A stretch of DNA of 64,000 bases from Gnetum montanum. Its lineage: Eukaryota > Streptophyta > Gnetopsida > Gnetales > Gnetaceae. Within the stretch, counting starts at the first letter, position 1, and every line of letters begins with the position of its first letter. The notes beneath the pieces were generated by a model that saw only the letters and a list, made by a program, of their open reading frames with translations, ran no database searches and was not told the DNA's origin. Location: assembly GCA_015680685.1 (NCBI GenBank), contig MNCI01007684.1:751459-815458 (forward strand). The letters run 5' to 3'. The position numbers were made by a program, and so were the translations under genes. Below, in pieces: positions 1-11,820 of this stretch.

Positions 1-74
1 TACCACCTTGATGATGACATTATGATCTCTAGCCCAATTGGTAAACTCTATGGAGATGAATGTGGGTCCATTGT
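1..74 (-). pseudogene. pol: Element D integrase core fragment (left piece)
   Basis: The minus strand reads as part of a Ty3/gypsy integrase core, just after the second catalytic Asp region (NGPTF, then IEFTNWARDHN). It continues the integrase left open at 11826, where element F interrupts it. Positions 70-74 (ATTGT) are one copy of F's target duplication; the other is 11821-11825. Joining the two sides through one copy keeps the integrase frame. The expected Asp of the TDNGP motif reads as Asn, so this integrase is probably dead. The rest of the gene lies outside the window. Confidence 0.75.
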
Positions 75-953
75 TGATGAGTGGTGAGGTACCCCTTTGC
101 CCAAACATACGAATCACAAGTGGTCACATGCGACTCGGTCAAATTCTGAAGACTACAAGCACTTACGTACACAGAATTCTAGCCAACAAAACCTTAGTTA
201 GAGTGGTTGTTGACTTTCCAACCTCACTTGTGATATTCGAAAACGATGGTTGAGTGAGATTGAGGCAAATGATTTTTATAAGTTTTCTTTTTATCTTTAA
301 AGTCTAATTCTTCTAGTATGGGAAATGAAAGGCTATATAATTTTACAATTTCCCTACTCTATCGCTTAACTATCCCTAGCATAAACAACTAATCCCATCT
401 TTTGTGCACATCCTAAGCATGTCCTAACCACTACTGGGTTACCAGACATTAGGCGTCACTGGGTTGCCAAGTGTTAGGTATATGTTTGAGATGGTCGTGC
501 TTATGGTTCTCATAAACTATACAAAGGACTATAACTATAAAGTGATAATAATAAAAGCTTTTAGAATTATTAAAATATTTTAATGCTTAAGTAGTTTAAT
601 CCAAATGCTACAAGGAATGTTCAAAAATATCATCTTTGTTGCTGATCACACCAATGGGATCAGGTACATTAGCTTTCGAATAAAGAGCCATACACTCTTC
701 AAACTCCTACTGCAGGCACTTGGGAAATATTCTAACTTTCACAGAGACAAACTGCAAGATCTTTGCTACACTTCAACAAAATATGTCATAAATGTGACAA
801 GTGCATGCATATTTATAATAGAAAATGGACTTTGCATTGACAAGGCCACGTCAACACTTGGAAAGATGCGTTGATGGGATCACATCGACATGACCATGTT
901 AATGAGGCTTCATCGATGCAGCCTAGTCAATGTAGTGATTGGATGCTTCATCA
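75..953 (-). repeat. 3' LTR of element F
   Basis: This 879-bp LTR runs on the plus strand from TGATGAGTGG to CTTCATCA. On the minus strand a TATAAATA box lies at 817-810. The part from 587 to 953 is repeated at 11455-11820 as the truncated 5' LTR. The outer end resembles the ends of C (14134, 49589), E (62523), H and I, which defines a shared LTR family. Confidence 0.88.
810..817 (-). promoter_or_regulatory. TATA box of F 3' LTR
   Basis: TATAAATA on the minus strand in the U3 part of the LTR. The same box is at 11678-11685 in the truncated 5' LTR. Confidence 0.6.
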
Positions 954-970
954 TACCCCCATGACTAAGT
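954..970 (-). other. Polypurine tract of element F
   Basis: The minus strand reads GTCATGGGGGTA directly before the 3' LTR. This is the position and composition expected of the plus-strand DNA primer. Very similar tracts precede the LTRs at 48699 (C) and 63338 (E), with a conserved CTTGAGGA stretch further upstream. Confidence 0.75.
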
Positions 971-1179
971 GAAAACTTGTCCTCAAGTTTGTTACTATTT
1001 GTAAGGTATGAGGTAACTAGTGACACACATAGCAAAATGTCTCAAGACACCTACTAATGCTAACAATACATCAAGTTCCCAAGTGTATGGAAGAAATTAT
1101 AAAATTATGATGTTCATGAACAACAAAATTGAACACCTTGATAATAATGGATGCACAACCTTGCCAAGATGCTAAAGTT

Positions 1180-4072
1180 GCTAAAGAAGGTCATACAATT
1201 CCTGGTGGCAATGGTTCTGATGGGCCCTCACCAGCTTTAGGTGCATGTGGTGGTTGAGCTGGTGGTTGTGGCTATCCTACAGCTATTACAACTTTTGGAG
1301 GCAATTTTAAAGCCTCCAACAAAGCCCTCACTTTATCTTCTTTACTCCTAGGGTTGTTCACAATCCAAGCAGCTTCACTAATGTGTGCTAAAATAGGAAC
1401 ATCCCAAGGACATGAAAGCGCAAGGAAGAGCTCCTTCAAATTAATGAACCATGCAACAAACTATTTTCATTTGATGTCAAATGCTCATACTGATGCTTGT
1501 AGCCACTAGTAGTCATCCATTCATCAGGCCAAGTTCTCTACAATAGAGTGTGCCCTTCAAAGCTAGTGTAAAGAACTTCGAGTTCTACATTTGCTATTTC
1601 TAGCTTTTGCTTTGTCTCCTTATGCACCTTGAACTTGCCCTCATATAACAAATACGAGGTGGCCACTTTCTTCTCAAGGTCTAATTGTGACCTCCCAGCT
1701 ATAAGAATGGCTAGGTTTGCATAACGAAGGTTGACTAATTCCATGTATTTTGTCATTTCTTCAATCTGCAGCTCCTTGAGATAAATCTCAGCTTTGTTGT
1801 AGGTCTTTAATCCATCAAATATGGGTTTCCACACCTCACCTCCTTCCTTGATCTATTTGAGAGCTTGATTCATCTTAGCCTTTGTGACTTGGATTTCTTT
1901 TTTGTTAATTTCTTTTTGCAATCCCACTTGGTCCCTGTAGTGATTTTTCACTCATTCAAACTTGAGGGCCTCATTCTTCCAAGTAATGATTTCAATGGCT
2001 ATCTTTTGTTGCAAGGCTCCAACTTCCTCCATTGATAAATTATGATTTTCAGTAGTTAATCTTCTTACATCAATGTTTACCCTACCTAGCTCCTCTTGCT
2101 TTTGGCAGATAAAATCCTTCATTTGTTGATATTTTAGACCAACATTGCATAGGTGATGAACTTCAGTAGTCAACCCAACATTCTCCTAACAAACCTCTAT
2201 CAAGTCCTTGTTTAGATAATAAGAATAGGCTTCCACTAAGGACTTGTCAAAGGTCACCGACTTCCACTCATACTTGACTTTTTAGAGCTTGGTTTGAAGC
2301 TGTTGAAGAGCTTCATCTATCGTGACTTCATGGTTTCTTATCGTCAAATTGGCAAGTTGGGCCCTCAGTTGGGCAACTACCGCAACTAAGCATTGATTGT
2401 CTACCTGAGCTACTTCTAGTTGCCCCTCTAGGATGAGGCACTTGCCCTTTGCTGAGAGCAGCTCTAACTAGGTTGTAGTGATGTTGTCCAGTAGGTCGAA
2501 GACATCTGGAAGCTATTACCCAGTTCCTACCAGTTGGTCTAACAATTCTTTGTGTTGTGCTACATTGAGTCTACCACTCTAAGTACCTATAGATGTTTTC
2601 ACATCTCTAAGCCCATGTACATCCAGTATAGGTGTTGTAGGTGCATTGAGAGCTGTGGTGATCGTATCGGCAACCACATCTGTTGTGACTTCCTATCCTT
2701 GGTGCTGCATTACCAAGATAATTACCCCTTCACCCTCCTCCAAGTGCACCGAGAAAGTAGCAACATTCCTTGAAATTTTTGGGAATAATTGTTGAGTCAG
2801 CAACACCATTACTTCTCGAGCGCTAGGGTCTATTCTCACGGGCACCTGTGTTTACGTGGCCGAAAGCATTAACCTTGCCCTCTCCAATGAGCTCATAGAT
2901 TGAGCCACTTGCTCTAGATGGCTCAAGGTAAGGTGGTACACCGAAGGGTCTCCACCATCGCTTATTCCCACCTATTACTCCTATTGGCATAGGAGTGACT
3001 ATCGGATCTTGTGTTTGTGTTTTATGATTGTGTGCGAGTCTGACCTTGTTGCTTGTGTGGATAGTGGAGGTGGTGGTTGCTCTTCCTCCATTCTTTTTTG
3101 TGGTGGCTATTTTATCTTTCAACATCTTCTGCCATGAGGAAATTGGGGCATGACAGAGTGTGTCATTGGCATATCGTGTTATCCTTGCCCATTTTCATAG
3201 TTTTCTGATCAAGCAGGGTAAGGGTAAAGATCACCTTCCACGTTCATTTTCCAAGAACCGTTTCTCAATTTCTAGGAAGAGTAATTGTGGAAGGTTGATG
3301 GGAAATTTCCTGCTTAAAGTAGCACATGCATGAGCAGAGAATGTGATGATTTTACTGGGTCTTACCATTGGATTAAAGTGGTAAGACACAATTTTGGAGT
3401 AAACCCTTTCTACGGTGGTCAATGTGCCAAAATCCTCACGATCCACCCCATAACATCACCTAGTCCACTCCGCTTTCACCTTGGGGTCTGCTTGTTTTGA
3501 GATTTCTACCACATCAACCCTAGTCTTAGGTAACCTAAGGGCTTGTGCGATTACCTTTGCAGAGTAAGACACATGGATATCTATGATTCTTACTTGTAAC
3601 TGTGGATACCGATTTGTCCAGAAGAGATAGGTTTCCCCCAAGTACCACTCACCATTTGACATGATGATTGGCGACATGGGAGAATTATATAGTTGAGCTC
3701 TAACTTCCTCTAGTTCATTCTCTAGGAACAATCTAAAGTTTAATTCTTAAAGGACCATTCGTTGTAGCTCTTTCAACTTGAGAGCATCAAGGCAGGCCCT
3801 AGTCAAGGTGACCTCAAGCCATGGCACTCTCACTGGAGTCTTATCCTTGTGCAATTGATTTGTGGGAACCTTCTCTTTAGGAATCTGACAAATAGATTCC
3901 ACATCAGGTTCCTCATGGAGAGGGCTAGTTGCTTGTGAGCCCTCAGTGTGCTCCTGAGGTCACGTGCCCCATTCCCATCTGGTTCTAGGTCACTTCTTTC
4001 AAGGTTGTGATGGTCCTTCCTCCCTTGGACATCTTGGTTTTGGTGCCATTTGCAATCACAACATAACCACAA
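1180..4072 (-). pseudogene. Element F third sense ORF (after integrase), decayed
   Basis: A decayed sense ORF downstream of integrase, where Athila-type elements carry an extra or env-like ORF. It appears to start with MAPKPRCPREEG near 4055, a start shared in decayed form by C at 48090. The middle (about 3731-3231) has a globular block with VRIIDIHVSYSAKVIAQALRL and a later block with RPSKIITFSAHACATLSRKF. The C-terminal part (about 2173-1538) is a long Lys/Glu/Leu-rich coiled coil. The homologous end of this ORF is in E at 63641-63979. No transmembrane envelope features were evident, so I do not call it env. The function is unknown. Confidence 0.6.
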
Positions 4073-4079
4073 ATTAAAA

Positions 4080-6235
4080 TGTGTGTGTGTTACCCAAAAA
4101 TGGCAATAATATACCTTCTCACAATGGCTTGGCTATGACAGTGACACATGCATTCTATTTGATTGAAGATGATGCACGTGAGTGAATTCTTCGATCAACC
4201 CTAGGAGGCATTTTGATTAACCCTAGGTGTTTGGATTACCCTAGGGTGCATTGAGCTTTGATAAACCCTAGCCATTTTGATTACCCTAGGGTGCATTAAG
4301 GCACGTTAATTTCTTGGGTTAGCCATATTGTCACATTATACAAAATCATGGGCCCCCACAACATAGAGCATACCTTTGGTAGCAAAAGAGTGAAGAAACA
4401 GGTAGATGTGGACAAGCGTTAGGAAGGTTAGGTGCTCAAGAAGGAGTGTGGATAGGGAAAACTTGAAAAAATACCCTAGTATTATGGGAAAATGGACAAA
4501 ATTCTAAAGCACAACGTGCGTATATATAGCAGTTTGGGTGCTACGTCAATGGGGCTATGTAAATGTGGCTGCATAAATGCAGGTGGTTGCGTATACGAGG
4601 CTACATCAATGCAACTCTTTAGCTACATTCACCATCATTGACCGATGAAGGAAAGGTCAAAATCTACAAATTGTAGCATAAAACTAGAGTCATTGAGGGC
4701 TCAGAGACTTGAGGACATCATGAAATGAAGCAAAAGGGATGTCAAGCACAAAAGAAGAGTCGAATCCAAGACAACATCATAAGATGGAGCTTGGGCAATG
4801 GAGACCCTCACAATGGGTAGCATAGAAATGGTTGCTATATTAGATCAAAGGAGCAGGAGATTAATAAGTGGGACCAACAGATATGGAAGTGGATCCTCCC
4901 CATAGCAGGGTTCAGCCTTGGTTACCCTTGCACATCCTCAACCTAAGAGTTCGTGGATCCCATAGTTGATTAATGGTCATCAAGGGTTAATACTCGTACC
5001 TCGAAGAACTAACCAAAGGATTTACAAGTACCAAAAAACTAAGATACATGATCAAAATATGAAACTGGCAATGAGGTGAGAAATGAAGAGCAACATATGA
5101 GAGGGAGAGCATGTGGAATGGAGTGTCAAGGTTAATATTGATATAGTCCCTTTGTGAAGTATGTGGTTAAGGTACCTAATAAGAATCTGTTCCAAGTCTA
5201 GATCAAGATCGACCATGGCCAGTGATGTTGCAGTGATGGACGAGTACCAACCCACTCACTCAAAATATATACATTCCCTCAAAGGCCAAATCCCACTCCT
5301 GGTAGAGAAGGAAAGGTAAGCAGAAAGTAAGGAAGGACCTTAGTTAGATGGGACCATCAGGCCTAGGTGACATGGCTTTCAAGTCTCATAACTAGTGCTT
5401 GTAGCCCATTATTTGATCCAATGGGTCTGCTTTGAATTCTCATTTTGTTTTGTGTTTTGTCTTTTTTTTTTCCTCTCTCTCTTTTTTTTTTGAATGGGAA
5501 CCACACCATGTAAGGATATATTGGTTGGTCCAAGGGATGTGCTTTGGATTCCCATTGTTTTTATTTTTTATTTTTCAAATGGGAACCACACCATGCAAGG
5601 ACATGTCAACTTCTTGTTATTTGTGGCCATGAAACAAGAAGGAATCCCTAAGGATAGTAATGCACGAGAGATCGTAGGGGGATACATGGTCCACCACATT
5701 CCTTACCACTCAGATCTTTCCCAAGTTCAGAATCCACCAAGTTCAAAGATTGATTAAAGTTGATTAATGGAAAAGGGATTGTACTTCTCTTGATCCTAGG
5801 ACACCATAGAAAAGTGAGAGTGGTCAGATGTCATGGACTCACTACTTATTGCATGAAAGAAAGTGTAACTTAGTTTCCTAAAACCAAAATGCTAAGGTAA
5901 GAACTAGATATAATAGGCAACCCATAATAAGCACACCCCCATTGGATGCAACCATCACACCATCGCATCCTGTGGTAATAAGATAGCTTTATTAGCAAAA
6001 ATAAATAGAGGGAAATAACTAACATAAAATAGAACAGAATGACTAAAGGTGAAATATATTTATATATAAAAAGAAAGAAAGAGTAGTAAGAAATGTTAAA
6101 CATACAAACGATGGTGTAAAACAAAAAATAAAGAAAAGACCTGAGAGGCCAAGACAACTATTTTTGTATGGGCAATGATCTCCCCCATGACTAAGCTTGG
6201 AGGAGGAGATTCAAAAGATGGAACGTGGTTGACCA
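4080..6235. other. Noncoding spacer of element F between integrase and third ORF
   Basis: About 2.1 kb with no supported gene. It contains a T/C-rich tract around 5460-5490 and a direct repeat of about 27 bp (AATGGGAACCACACCATG core) at about 5493-5520 and 5578-5604. The rest looks like old transposon spacer. Confidence 0.5.
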
Positions 6236-9090
6236 TTTGATGAAATGGTAGTGACACTAGTTTGGTGTAGTTCATGGAAGGATTTCAATTGTTGCATGTT
6301 GACCAACTATGTTTTTGTTGGGTCTTCGGGTTTTTGTATGAGTAGGACCCTAGATGGAAAGCTCTCAAAAAAAATATATGATCCCTTCCACAATGTTTGA
6401 AACTTGGTCCATTGCGGCACATGTGTGGGGTTCCAATAGAGAACCTTATCTTCACATTGAAAGGCTACCTTCCAAATCCTAAGGTCATGATGTTTTTTTT
6501 TATATGCCTTGTGCACCTCATTTGATGACAGGGCTACTAACCGATTCTCATCTAGCACATTCAAGTTGATGAGCCATTCTCGTTGTGCTAGGGATAAGTC
6601 AAGGCCTAAGTCACTTGCAGTGGATAGTATTCAGAGCTCTGCCTAAATCAGAAGCATTAGTAGTTTTCTGTACACCAACTCATAAGGGGAGTAGCCTATA
6701 GGAAGTTTCCAGGTTGAGTGATAGGCCCATATGGTGTCGTTAAGTTTTGTGCTCCAATCCCTCCTATATTTGCTAATTGTCCTAGTTAGGATTTTTGTAA
6801 TCTCCTAGTTTGTGAATTTGGCTTGCTCGTTGGCTTGGGGGTGATAGGGTGTTGTTAGTTTATGTTCTACTCCCAAACATTGCATGAGTTTACAAAAGGT
6901 AGCACCCATAAAGTGAGTGCCATTATCTGAAATGAGTGCACACAACACTCTAAACATATTCATGATTTGCTATTGAACAAACTGCACAACTATGGTTGAG
7001 GAACAGTTGGTGATGGCTGCTACCTCTACCCACTTGGTGTAGTAGTCCACCACAACAATGATGTATGCCTTCCTATTTTACATGGATGCGATGGGGTCCA
7101 TGAATTTAATGTTCCAAATGTTGAAGGATTCAAGTGGCTGAATCCACTATTGAGGTCCCTCCATTCTTGTCATCATCCCATCATCTCTTTGACATAGATC
7201 ACAGGAGCAGATGAACCATTGAGAATCTTTGAAGAGTGTAGGCCAATAGTATCCTGCAAGTAGGATCTTAGTGGCCATGTGCCTTCCTACATAATGACCC
7301 CCACAAGGGCCCTCATGAGCATCATGGAGGATGCATATTTGATCTACATCAAGGATGCACCATCGAACCAAGCATCCGCACACACCTTGTAGAGGTGTCC
7401 ATTAATTTCCATGAAGTGCTTGGCTCTATGAAGAAACTATTGTTTCTTTCGATGGTCGAACTCCTTTGGTAGCTCTTTTGTAATAAGATAGATGAGAATG
7501 TCATTAAACCAATTCACTTCTATGGGAGCCTCCTTCATGACTACTCCAGCAAAGAGAAGTTCATTTGGAAACTGGTCAAAGAGTGGGCTCTCCTCCTCCA
7601 TGCTATTCCATCATAACTGAGACAAGTGATTAGCCACCAAGTTCTCAATTTCATTTTTTTCTACCATAGTAAGATTGAATTCTTGAAGGATCACAAGCCA
7701 CCGTATGACATAGGGGCTCACTATTGGTTTGTTCATAAGGAACCAGATGGCATTGGGGTCCATATGCACAAACACCTTGTATCTGAGCACATAGTGTTGA
7801 AACTATTCCAAGGCAAACTCCATTGCAATTAATTCCTTTTCGGTGGTGGTGTAATTTAGCTGAGCACCCACAATACTTTGACTTGTATAGTGGATGTAAT
7901 ATGGGCATTTCTACTCATCCAACTATGTGAGCATGACCCCCAATGCATAATTAGACGCATCTATCATGATGTGAAATGGTCTGGACCAATCAAGGGCTCG
8001 TAGAATTAGAGTCTGTACAAGTTTTTGCTTCAGCATTTGGAATGCAAATTCACATTCCCTAGTCCAAACAAATGGGACATCTTTCTTGGTTAGCTCCACC
8101 AACGACTTGATGATCTTTGAAAAGTTCTCAATGAAGCATCGATAGTAACCAGTGTGTCCAAGGAATGACTAGACATCCCTTACCATTCTTGGCTAATTGG
8201 TAATTCCTTGGATAACCTAGATTTTCTCAAGATTCACTCTAATCCTTGCTTGTGAAATTCAATGCCCCAAAACAATGTCTTCTTGGACCATTAGGTGACT
8301 CTTTTGCCAATTGAACCGTAAGTTAGTTTCTACACATCGCTTCAAAAGCTACTCAAGGGGGTCCAAGGCTTGCTCAAATGTTACTCCATAGCTGGAGAAT
8401 TCATCCATAAAAACTCTTACACCATTGTTGATTTTCTACTGGAAGATGCTGAGGACAAGGCATTGGAAGGCTGCAAGAGTGTTACATAGGCCAAAGGGCA
8501 TCTTCCTGTATGCAAAAGTTCCTCAGGGGCTCATAAACGTTATCTTGCTATGGTCCTCTGGTGCAATCTGGATTTGATTTTAGCCACTGTAACCATCAAG
8601 GAAGCTATAGTAACAATGCCCCAAAATGGTATCCAACACTTGGTCCACAAATGGGAGTGGGAAATGATCCTAAAACGTTGCAATGTTTAGTAATTAAAAA
8701 TCGATACAGATCCTCCATTTACCATGCTTTTTTGCCACAATAATAAGTAGGCTGATCCACTTGCTATCCACAATGGGGTAGATGAATCTCGCCTTCAGCA
8801 ATTGCTCAATTTCATCCTTGATGATCTATTTATGTTTTGGATTCAATCATCTTTGTGGCTATCATTGTGGCTTCATAGAAGGGTTGATATAAATTCGATG
8901 TTGGCATACCCTCGGAACAATCCTTGTTAACTCAAGATATGACAATGCAAAGGTAGTCAACCACTTGTTCACCATCCTTAGCAACTTCTTCTTTTACTCA
9001 GGAATAAGAGTGGCATTAATTATTACCAACTTACCATTTTGCAATAATTCATTTTCCAAATTGACTAGTAAGGGCTTTAGTTCTAGGGGC
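6236..9090 (-). pseudogene. pol: Element F pol: reverse transcriptase, RNase H, integrase (decayed)
   Basis: In minus-strand order: RT with MPFGLCN near 8500 and the catalytic box VFMDEF near 8400, where the family has FMDD, so the second Asp is Glu. Next is a Ty3-type RNase H with DASNYALGVML near 7950. The integrase zinc-binding domain is at about 7340-7180 (HEGPCGGHYVGRH, then CDLCQR). The integrase core follows, with a GPY-like end WKGSYIF near 6390. The protein is interrupted by many stops (mostly Gln, Arg or Trp codons turned into stops), so it is not functional. The domain order is that of Ty3/gypsy elements. Confidence 0.8.
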
Positions 9091-9092
9091 TC

Positions 9093-9815
9093 CTATTTAA
9101 AGCTTTTAGGGATTTGCACCTTTCCCCAATTGGTAGCATCATTAGTAGTGAAAAGTTGTTGATGAACCTGTTCCAATTCATCTATGCTCCTCATATAAGT
9201 GCATACAAGGCTCTCAAGAGGTTCCATGCATAGGGTGCCACTATCAGATTCAATGGTTAGACACTGGGTGCCTCCTTGATTAGTGGCTATTGCGTATAGG
9301 CATTGTTGAATTTGTGATTTGGCAGCACACCGACTGCATGTTTGAATGGATGTCTGCTCAATGGACCAGATTTGCTGCACATAGTTGCACTCGGAGTCAC
9401 TATAGATGATGCATGGAGCATAATTTTTCTCAATCCTCATAAAGGGATTTTCCACGAAAATTTCAAGGGAGAGATCCCGGAGTCCCAAACGTGCATCCAT
9501 CGCGCTGAGCCATGCTCTACCCATTATAATCAAGAAGTCCCCCTTCCAATTATTCACATGGATCACTAGGAAATCAGCAAGGTAAGGCCACCCACAAACG
9601 ATGGTCACAATATCTTCTACCAATCCCAAGGGAATGGTAATAGATTGGTCTACTAACTTGAGTCGAATGTTGCTCTCCTTCAACAGGAGTAGGTTCCAAG
9701 TTTTATACATATCATGTGAAATCAAGTTGACACCTAACCCCAAATCCAAAAGATCTTTGCATGGTTGGTTCCCTGCTACTTGAAGGTATATGAGGGGACG
9801 TCTTGGATTAGCCAA
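9093..9815 (-). pseudogene. Element F aspartic protease region
   Basis: An open stretch of 240 codons with an Athila-like retroviral protease. The active-site region reads DLLDLGLGVNLI, where relatives have D-S/L-G-A-S. The later GLVEDIVTIV and IIMGRAWLSAMDA match the strand and I-G-R-x-W/F-L segments of the fold. It lies between gag and RT in the same direction. The Asp of the D-L-G triad is kept, but neighbouring small residues are replaced, so activity is doubtful. Confidence 0.75.
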
Positions 9816-11454
9816 TTTCTGAGGGAGATGACCTGCCTTAATCTAGTCCATCATAGCATGTGTTAATATAATGGTTTGCACGTTGGAAGATGTTTGGTTC
9901 AAATGTTGCTCGAAGGATTGAGTGACAGAGGCAATTGGAGATGTAGGGGCATTAGTCACAGATGACTGTGAGGGTGTGTTTAGGTTATTAAGCTAGAAAA
10001 AAGAACATTTTTGTGGTTTTGATTCTAACCCACTCAGCTAGGGAGCTTCTTGTAAATTGATGACCCTTGTGGCATTATGCTGCTGTGGTTGTGGAGGTAT
10101 TTCTCCCTGCATGGATAAAGTAGGAGGTAGCTAGGTTGAGGGCTAATGGATAGGTATGGTAGAAGGAGGTGGTGGAGGATAGTGCAGATGTGGGTTTTCC
10201 CCCTTAGGTGACGAAGATTGGGCCCAAAAGTATTCTAGAGGGTAGTAATGATTCTAGAAGGTTGCATGACTAGAAGAGTCCCACTGGCATATTGGTTGTT
10301 GAACATAGTACCCATAAGGATTTGACTACTGGTAAGGGTACTGCTGCCTTGGGGGTGGCATCCCCCATGACTATGGATGTTGCCATTGCTAGTAGTGCTC
10401 ATACGGTTGCGGTAGAGCTCCACTTGGATAATATCCTTGTTGTTGGTGGAACTTCCTAGAATTTCCTTGGGGATAAGGCAATCTCCAGGGTGTTTTCCTT
10501 TTTTCTAAGCGAGGATTTAGAGCGTACACCCCAAACTCTTGTAAATGTGATACTAAAGGGTAACATCCCTTAGGATGTTCATACTAGCATATGTCACATC
10601 CATCATCTTCCTCGGTGTCTGAGTCTGCAACTTGTTCTACCACCGCAACCTTGTCCTTACCTTTGTGGTAGGCACGTTTAGCCTCTTTTCTCCTTCATCA
10701 ATCTAGATCATTATATTGTTATTTAGATTCTTTGGTAATTTTTAGAACACTTTGGAGTTTTTCATCCAAAGAATCCCACATCTTGTCCACCTTGGCCAAA
10801 ATTTCAGAAGTGAACTTTTGTATAGGTAAAGTCTTCCTATTCACCACTACATCTAGAGATGACTCCTCCTCATCTCCATAGAATTGAACCTCCCTCTTCT
10901 AGATGGAAGGGTCTCAATTATATTCCTCTACACTTTCCCATTTCTATAGTTCCCCCTCTTCCTTAGCTACCTACTCAATTAATTGCTAAAGCTGATAATC
11001 CCTTAACTTGGATAGTCATCCTTAAGCATAAATGCCAAGGCTCCTTCTTGTTTCAAAATGGAGCCCATCTATGACATGGTGGAGTTGATCCCACTGAGAG
11101 TAGCCATGAACAAGGCATCGGTGCAACAATGAGTAATATCTACTCATGGCTGCATCTAAGGGCTCGTGGCTACCTTGTTTCCACCCCTAGATTTGTCATC
11201 TCAAATTAGACACCCTGGAGTAAGTTTGGTATTTATCATTGAAGAGCTCCAACATTGTATTCCATCACCTGATCGATTCTGGCTCCAAAGACTGGTACCA
11301 GCTTTTTGCCTCCTTGATGAGCATTCAAGGGAATAGCTTGAGTTTCTACCATTCATTTTCAATATTCTGCAAGGTGCATGCATCATCAAATGCTTGCAAG
11401 TGAGTCTACAAATCACAGTTATATCCCCCTTCAAACCTAGGAATGTTGTTCATA
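9816..11454 (-). pseudogene. gag: Element F gag, 5' truncated and decayed
   Basis: The minus strand encodes a gag related to that of C: HLQAFDDACTLQNIENEW here matches HLQAFYDAYTWNNIDNGW in C. A short zinc-knuckle-like motif C-x2-C-x3-H-x3-C lies near 10600, followed by a Pro/Gln/Tyr-rich tail towards the protease. The N-terminus is missing because the LTR joins gag directly at 11454/11455. Stop codons and frame changes are frequent. Confidence 0.7.
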
Positions 11455-11820
11455 TTAAGTAGTTTAATCCAAATGCCACAAGGAATGTTCAAAAAGCTTG
11501 TCTTTATTGCTAGTCACACTAATGGGCTCATATACATTAGCGCTCGAATAAAGAGTTGTACACTCTTCAAACTCCTACTGTGGGCACTCAGGAAATATTC
11601 TAACTTTCATGAAGAAAAATAACAAGAGCTTCACTACACTTCAACAAAAGAGACCATAAATGTAGTGGGTGCACACATATTTATAGCAAAAATGAACTCT
11701 ACATGGATGAGGCCACATCAACTCTTAGAAAGATGCATCGATGGGGTCATGTTGACATGGCTGCATTAACAAGGCTTCGTTGACATGACCCAGTCAATGC
11801 AGTGACTGAATGCTTCATCA
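11455..11820 (-). repeat. Truncated 5' LTR of element F
   Basis: These 366 bp match 587-953 of the 3' LTR; the homology starts at TTAAGTAGTTTAAT. The remaining 512 bp of the LTR, the primer site and the gag start are absent, which indicates an internal deletion. The outer end CTTCATCA is followed by the target duplication ATTGT. Confidence 0.85.

Larger units (their letters stand above)
75..11820 (-). mobile_element. Element F: Ty3/gypsy (Athila/Tat-like) LTR retrotransposon, minus strand, inserted in D
   Basis: F is bounded by LTRs beginning TGATGA and ending TCATCA and by the 5-bp duplication ATTGT (70-74 and 11821-11825). Minus-strand order is truncated 5' LTR, gag, protease, reverse transcriptase, RNase H, integrase, a long spacer, a third sense ORF, polypurine tract, 3' LTR. 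It sits in the integrase of element D. All coding parts carry stops and frameshifts. Its gag, third ORF and LTRs are relatives of those in C and E. Confidence 0.88.

Noticed and set aside
1180-4072. Calling F's third ORF an envelope gene
   Set aside because: The position fits env-like ORFs of Athila elements, but I see no signal peptide or clear transmembrane segment and the C-terminus is a coiled coil.
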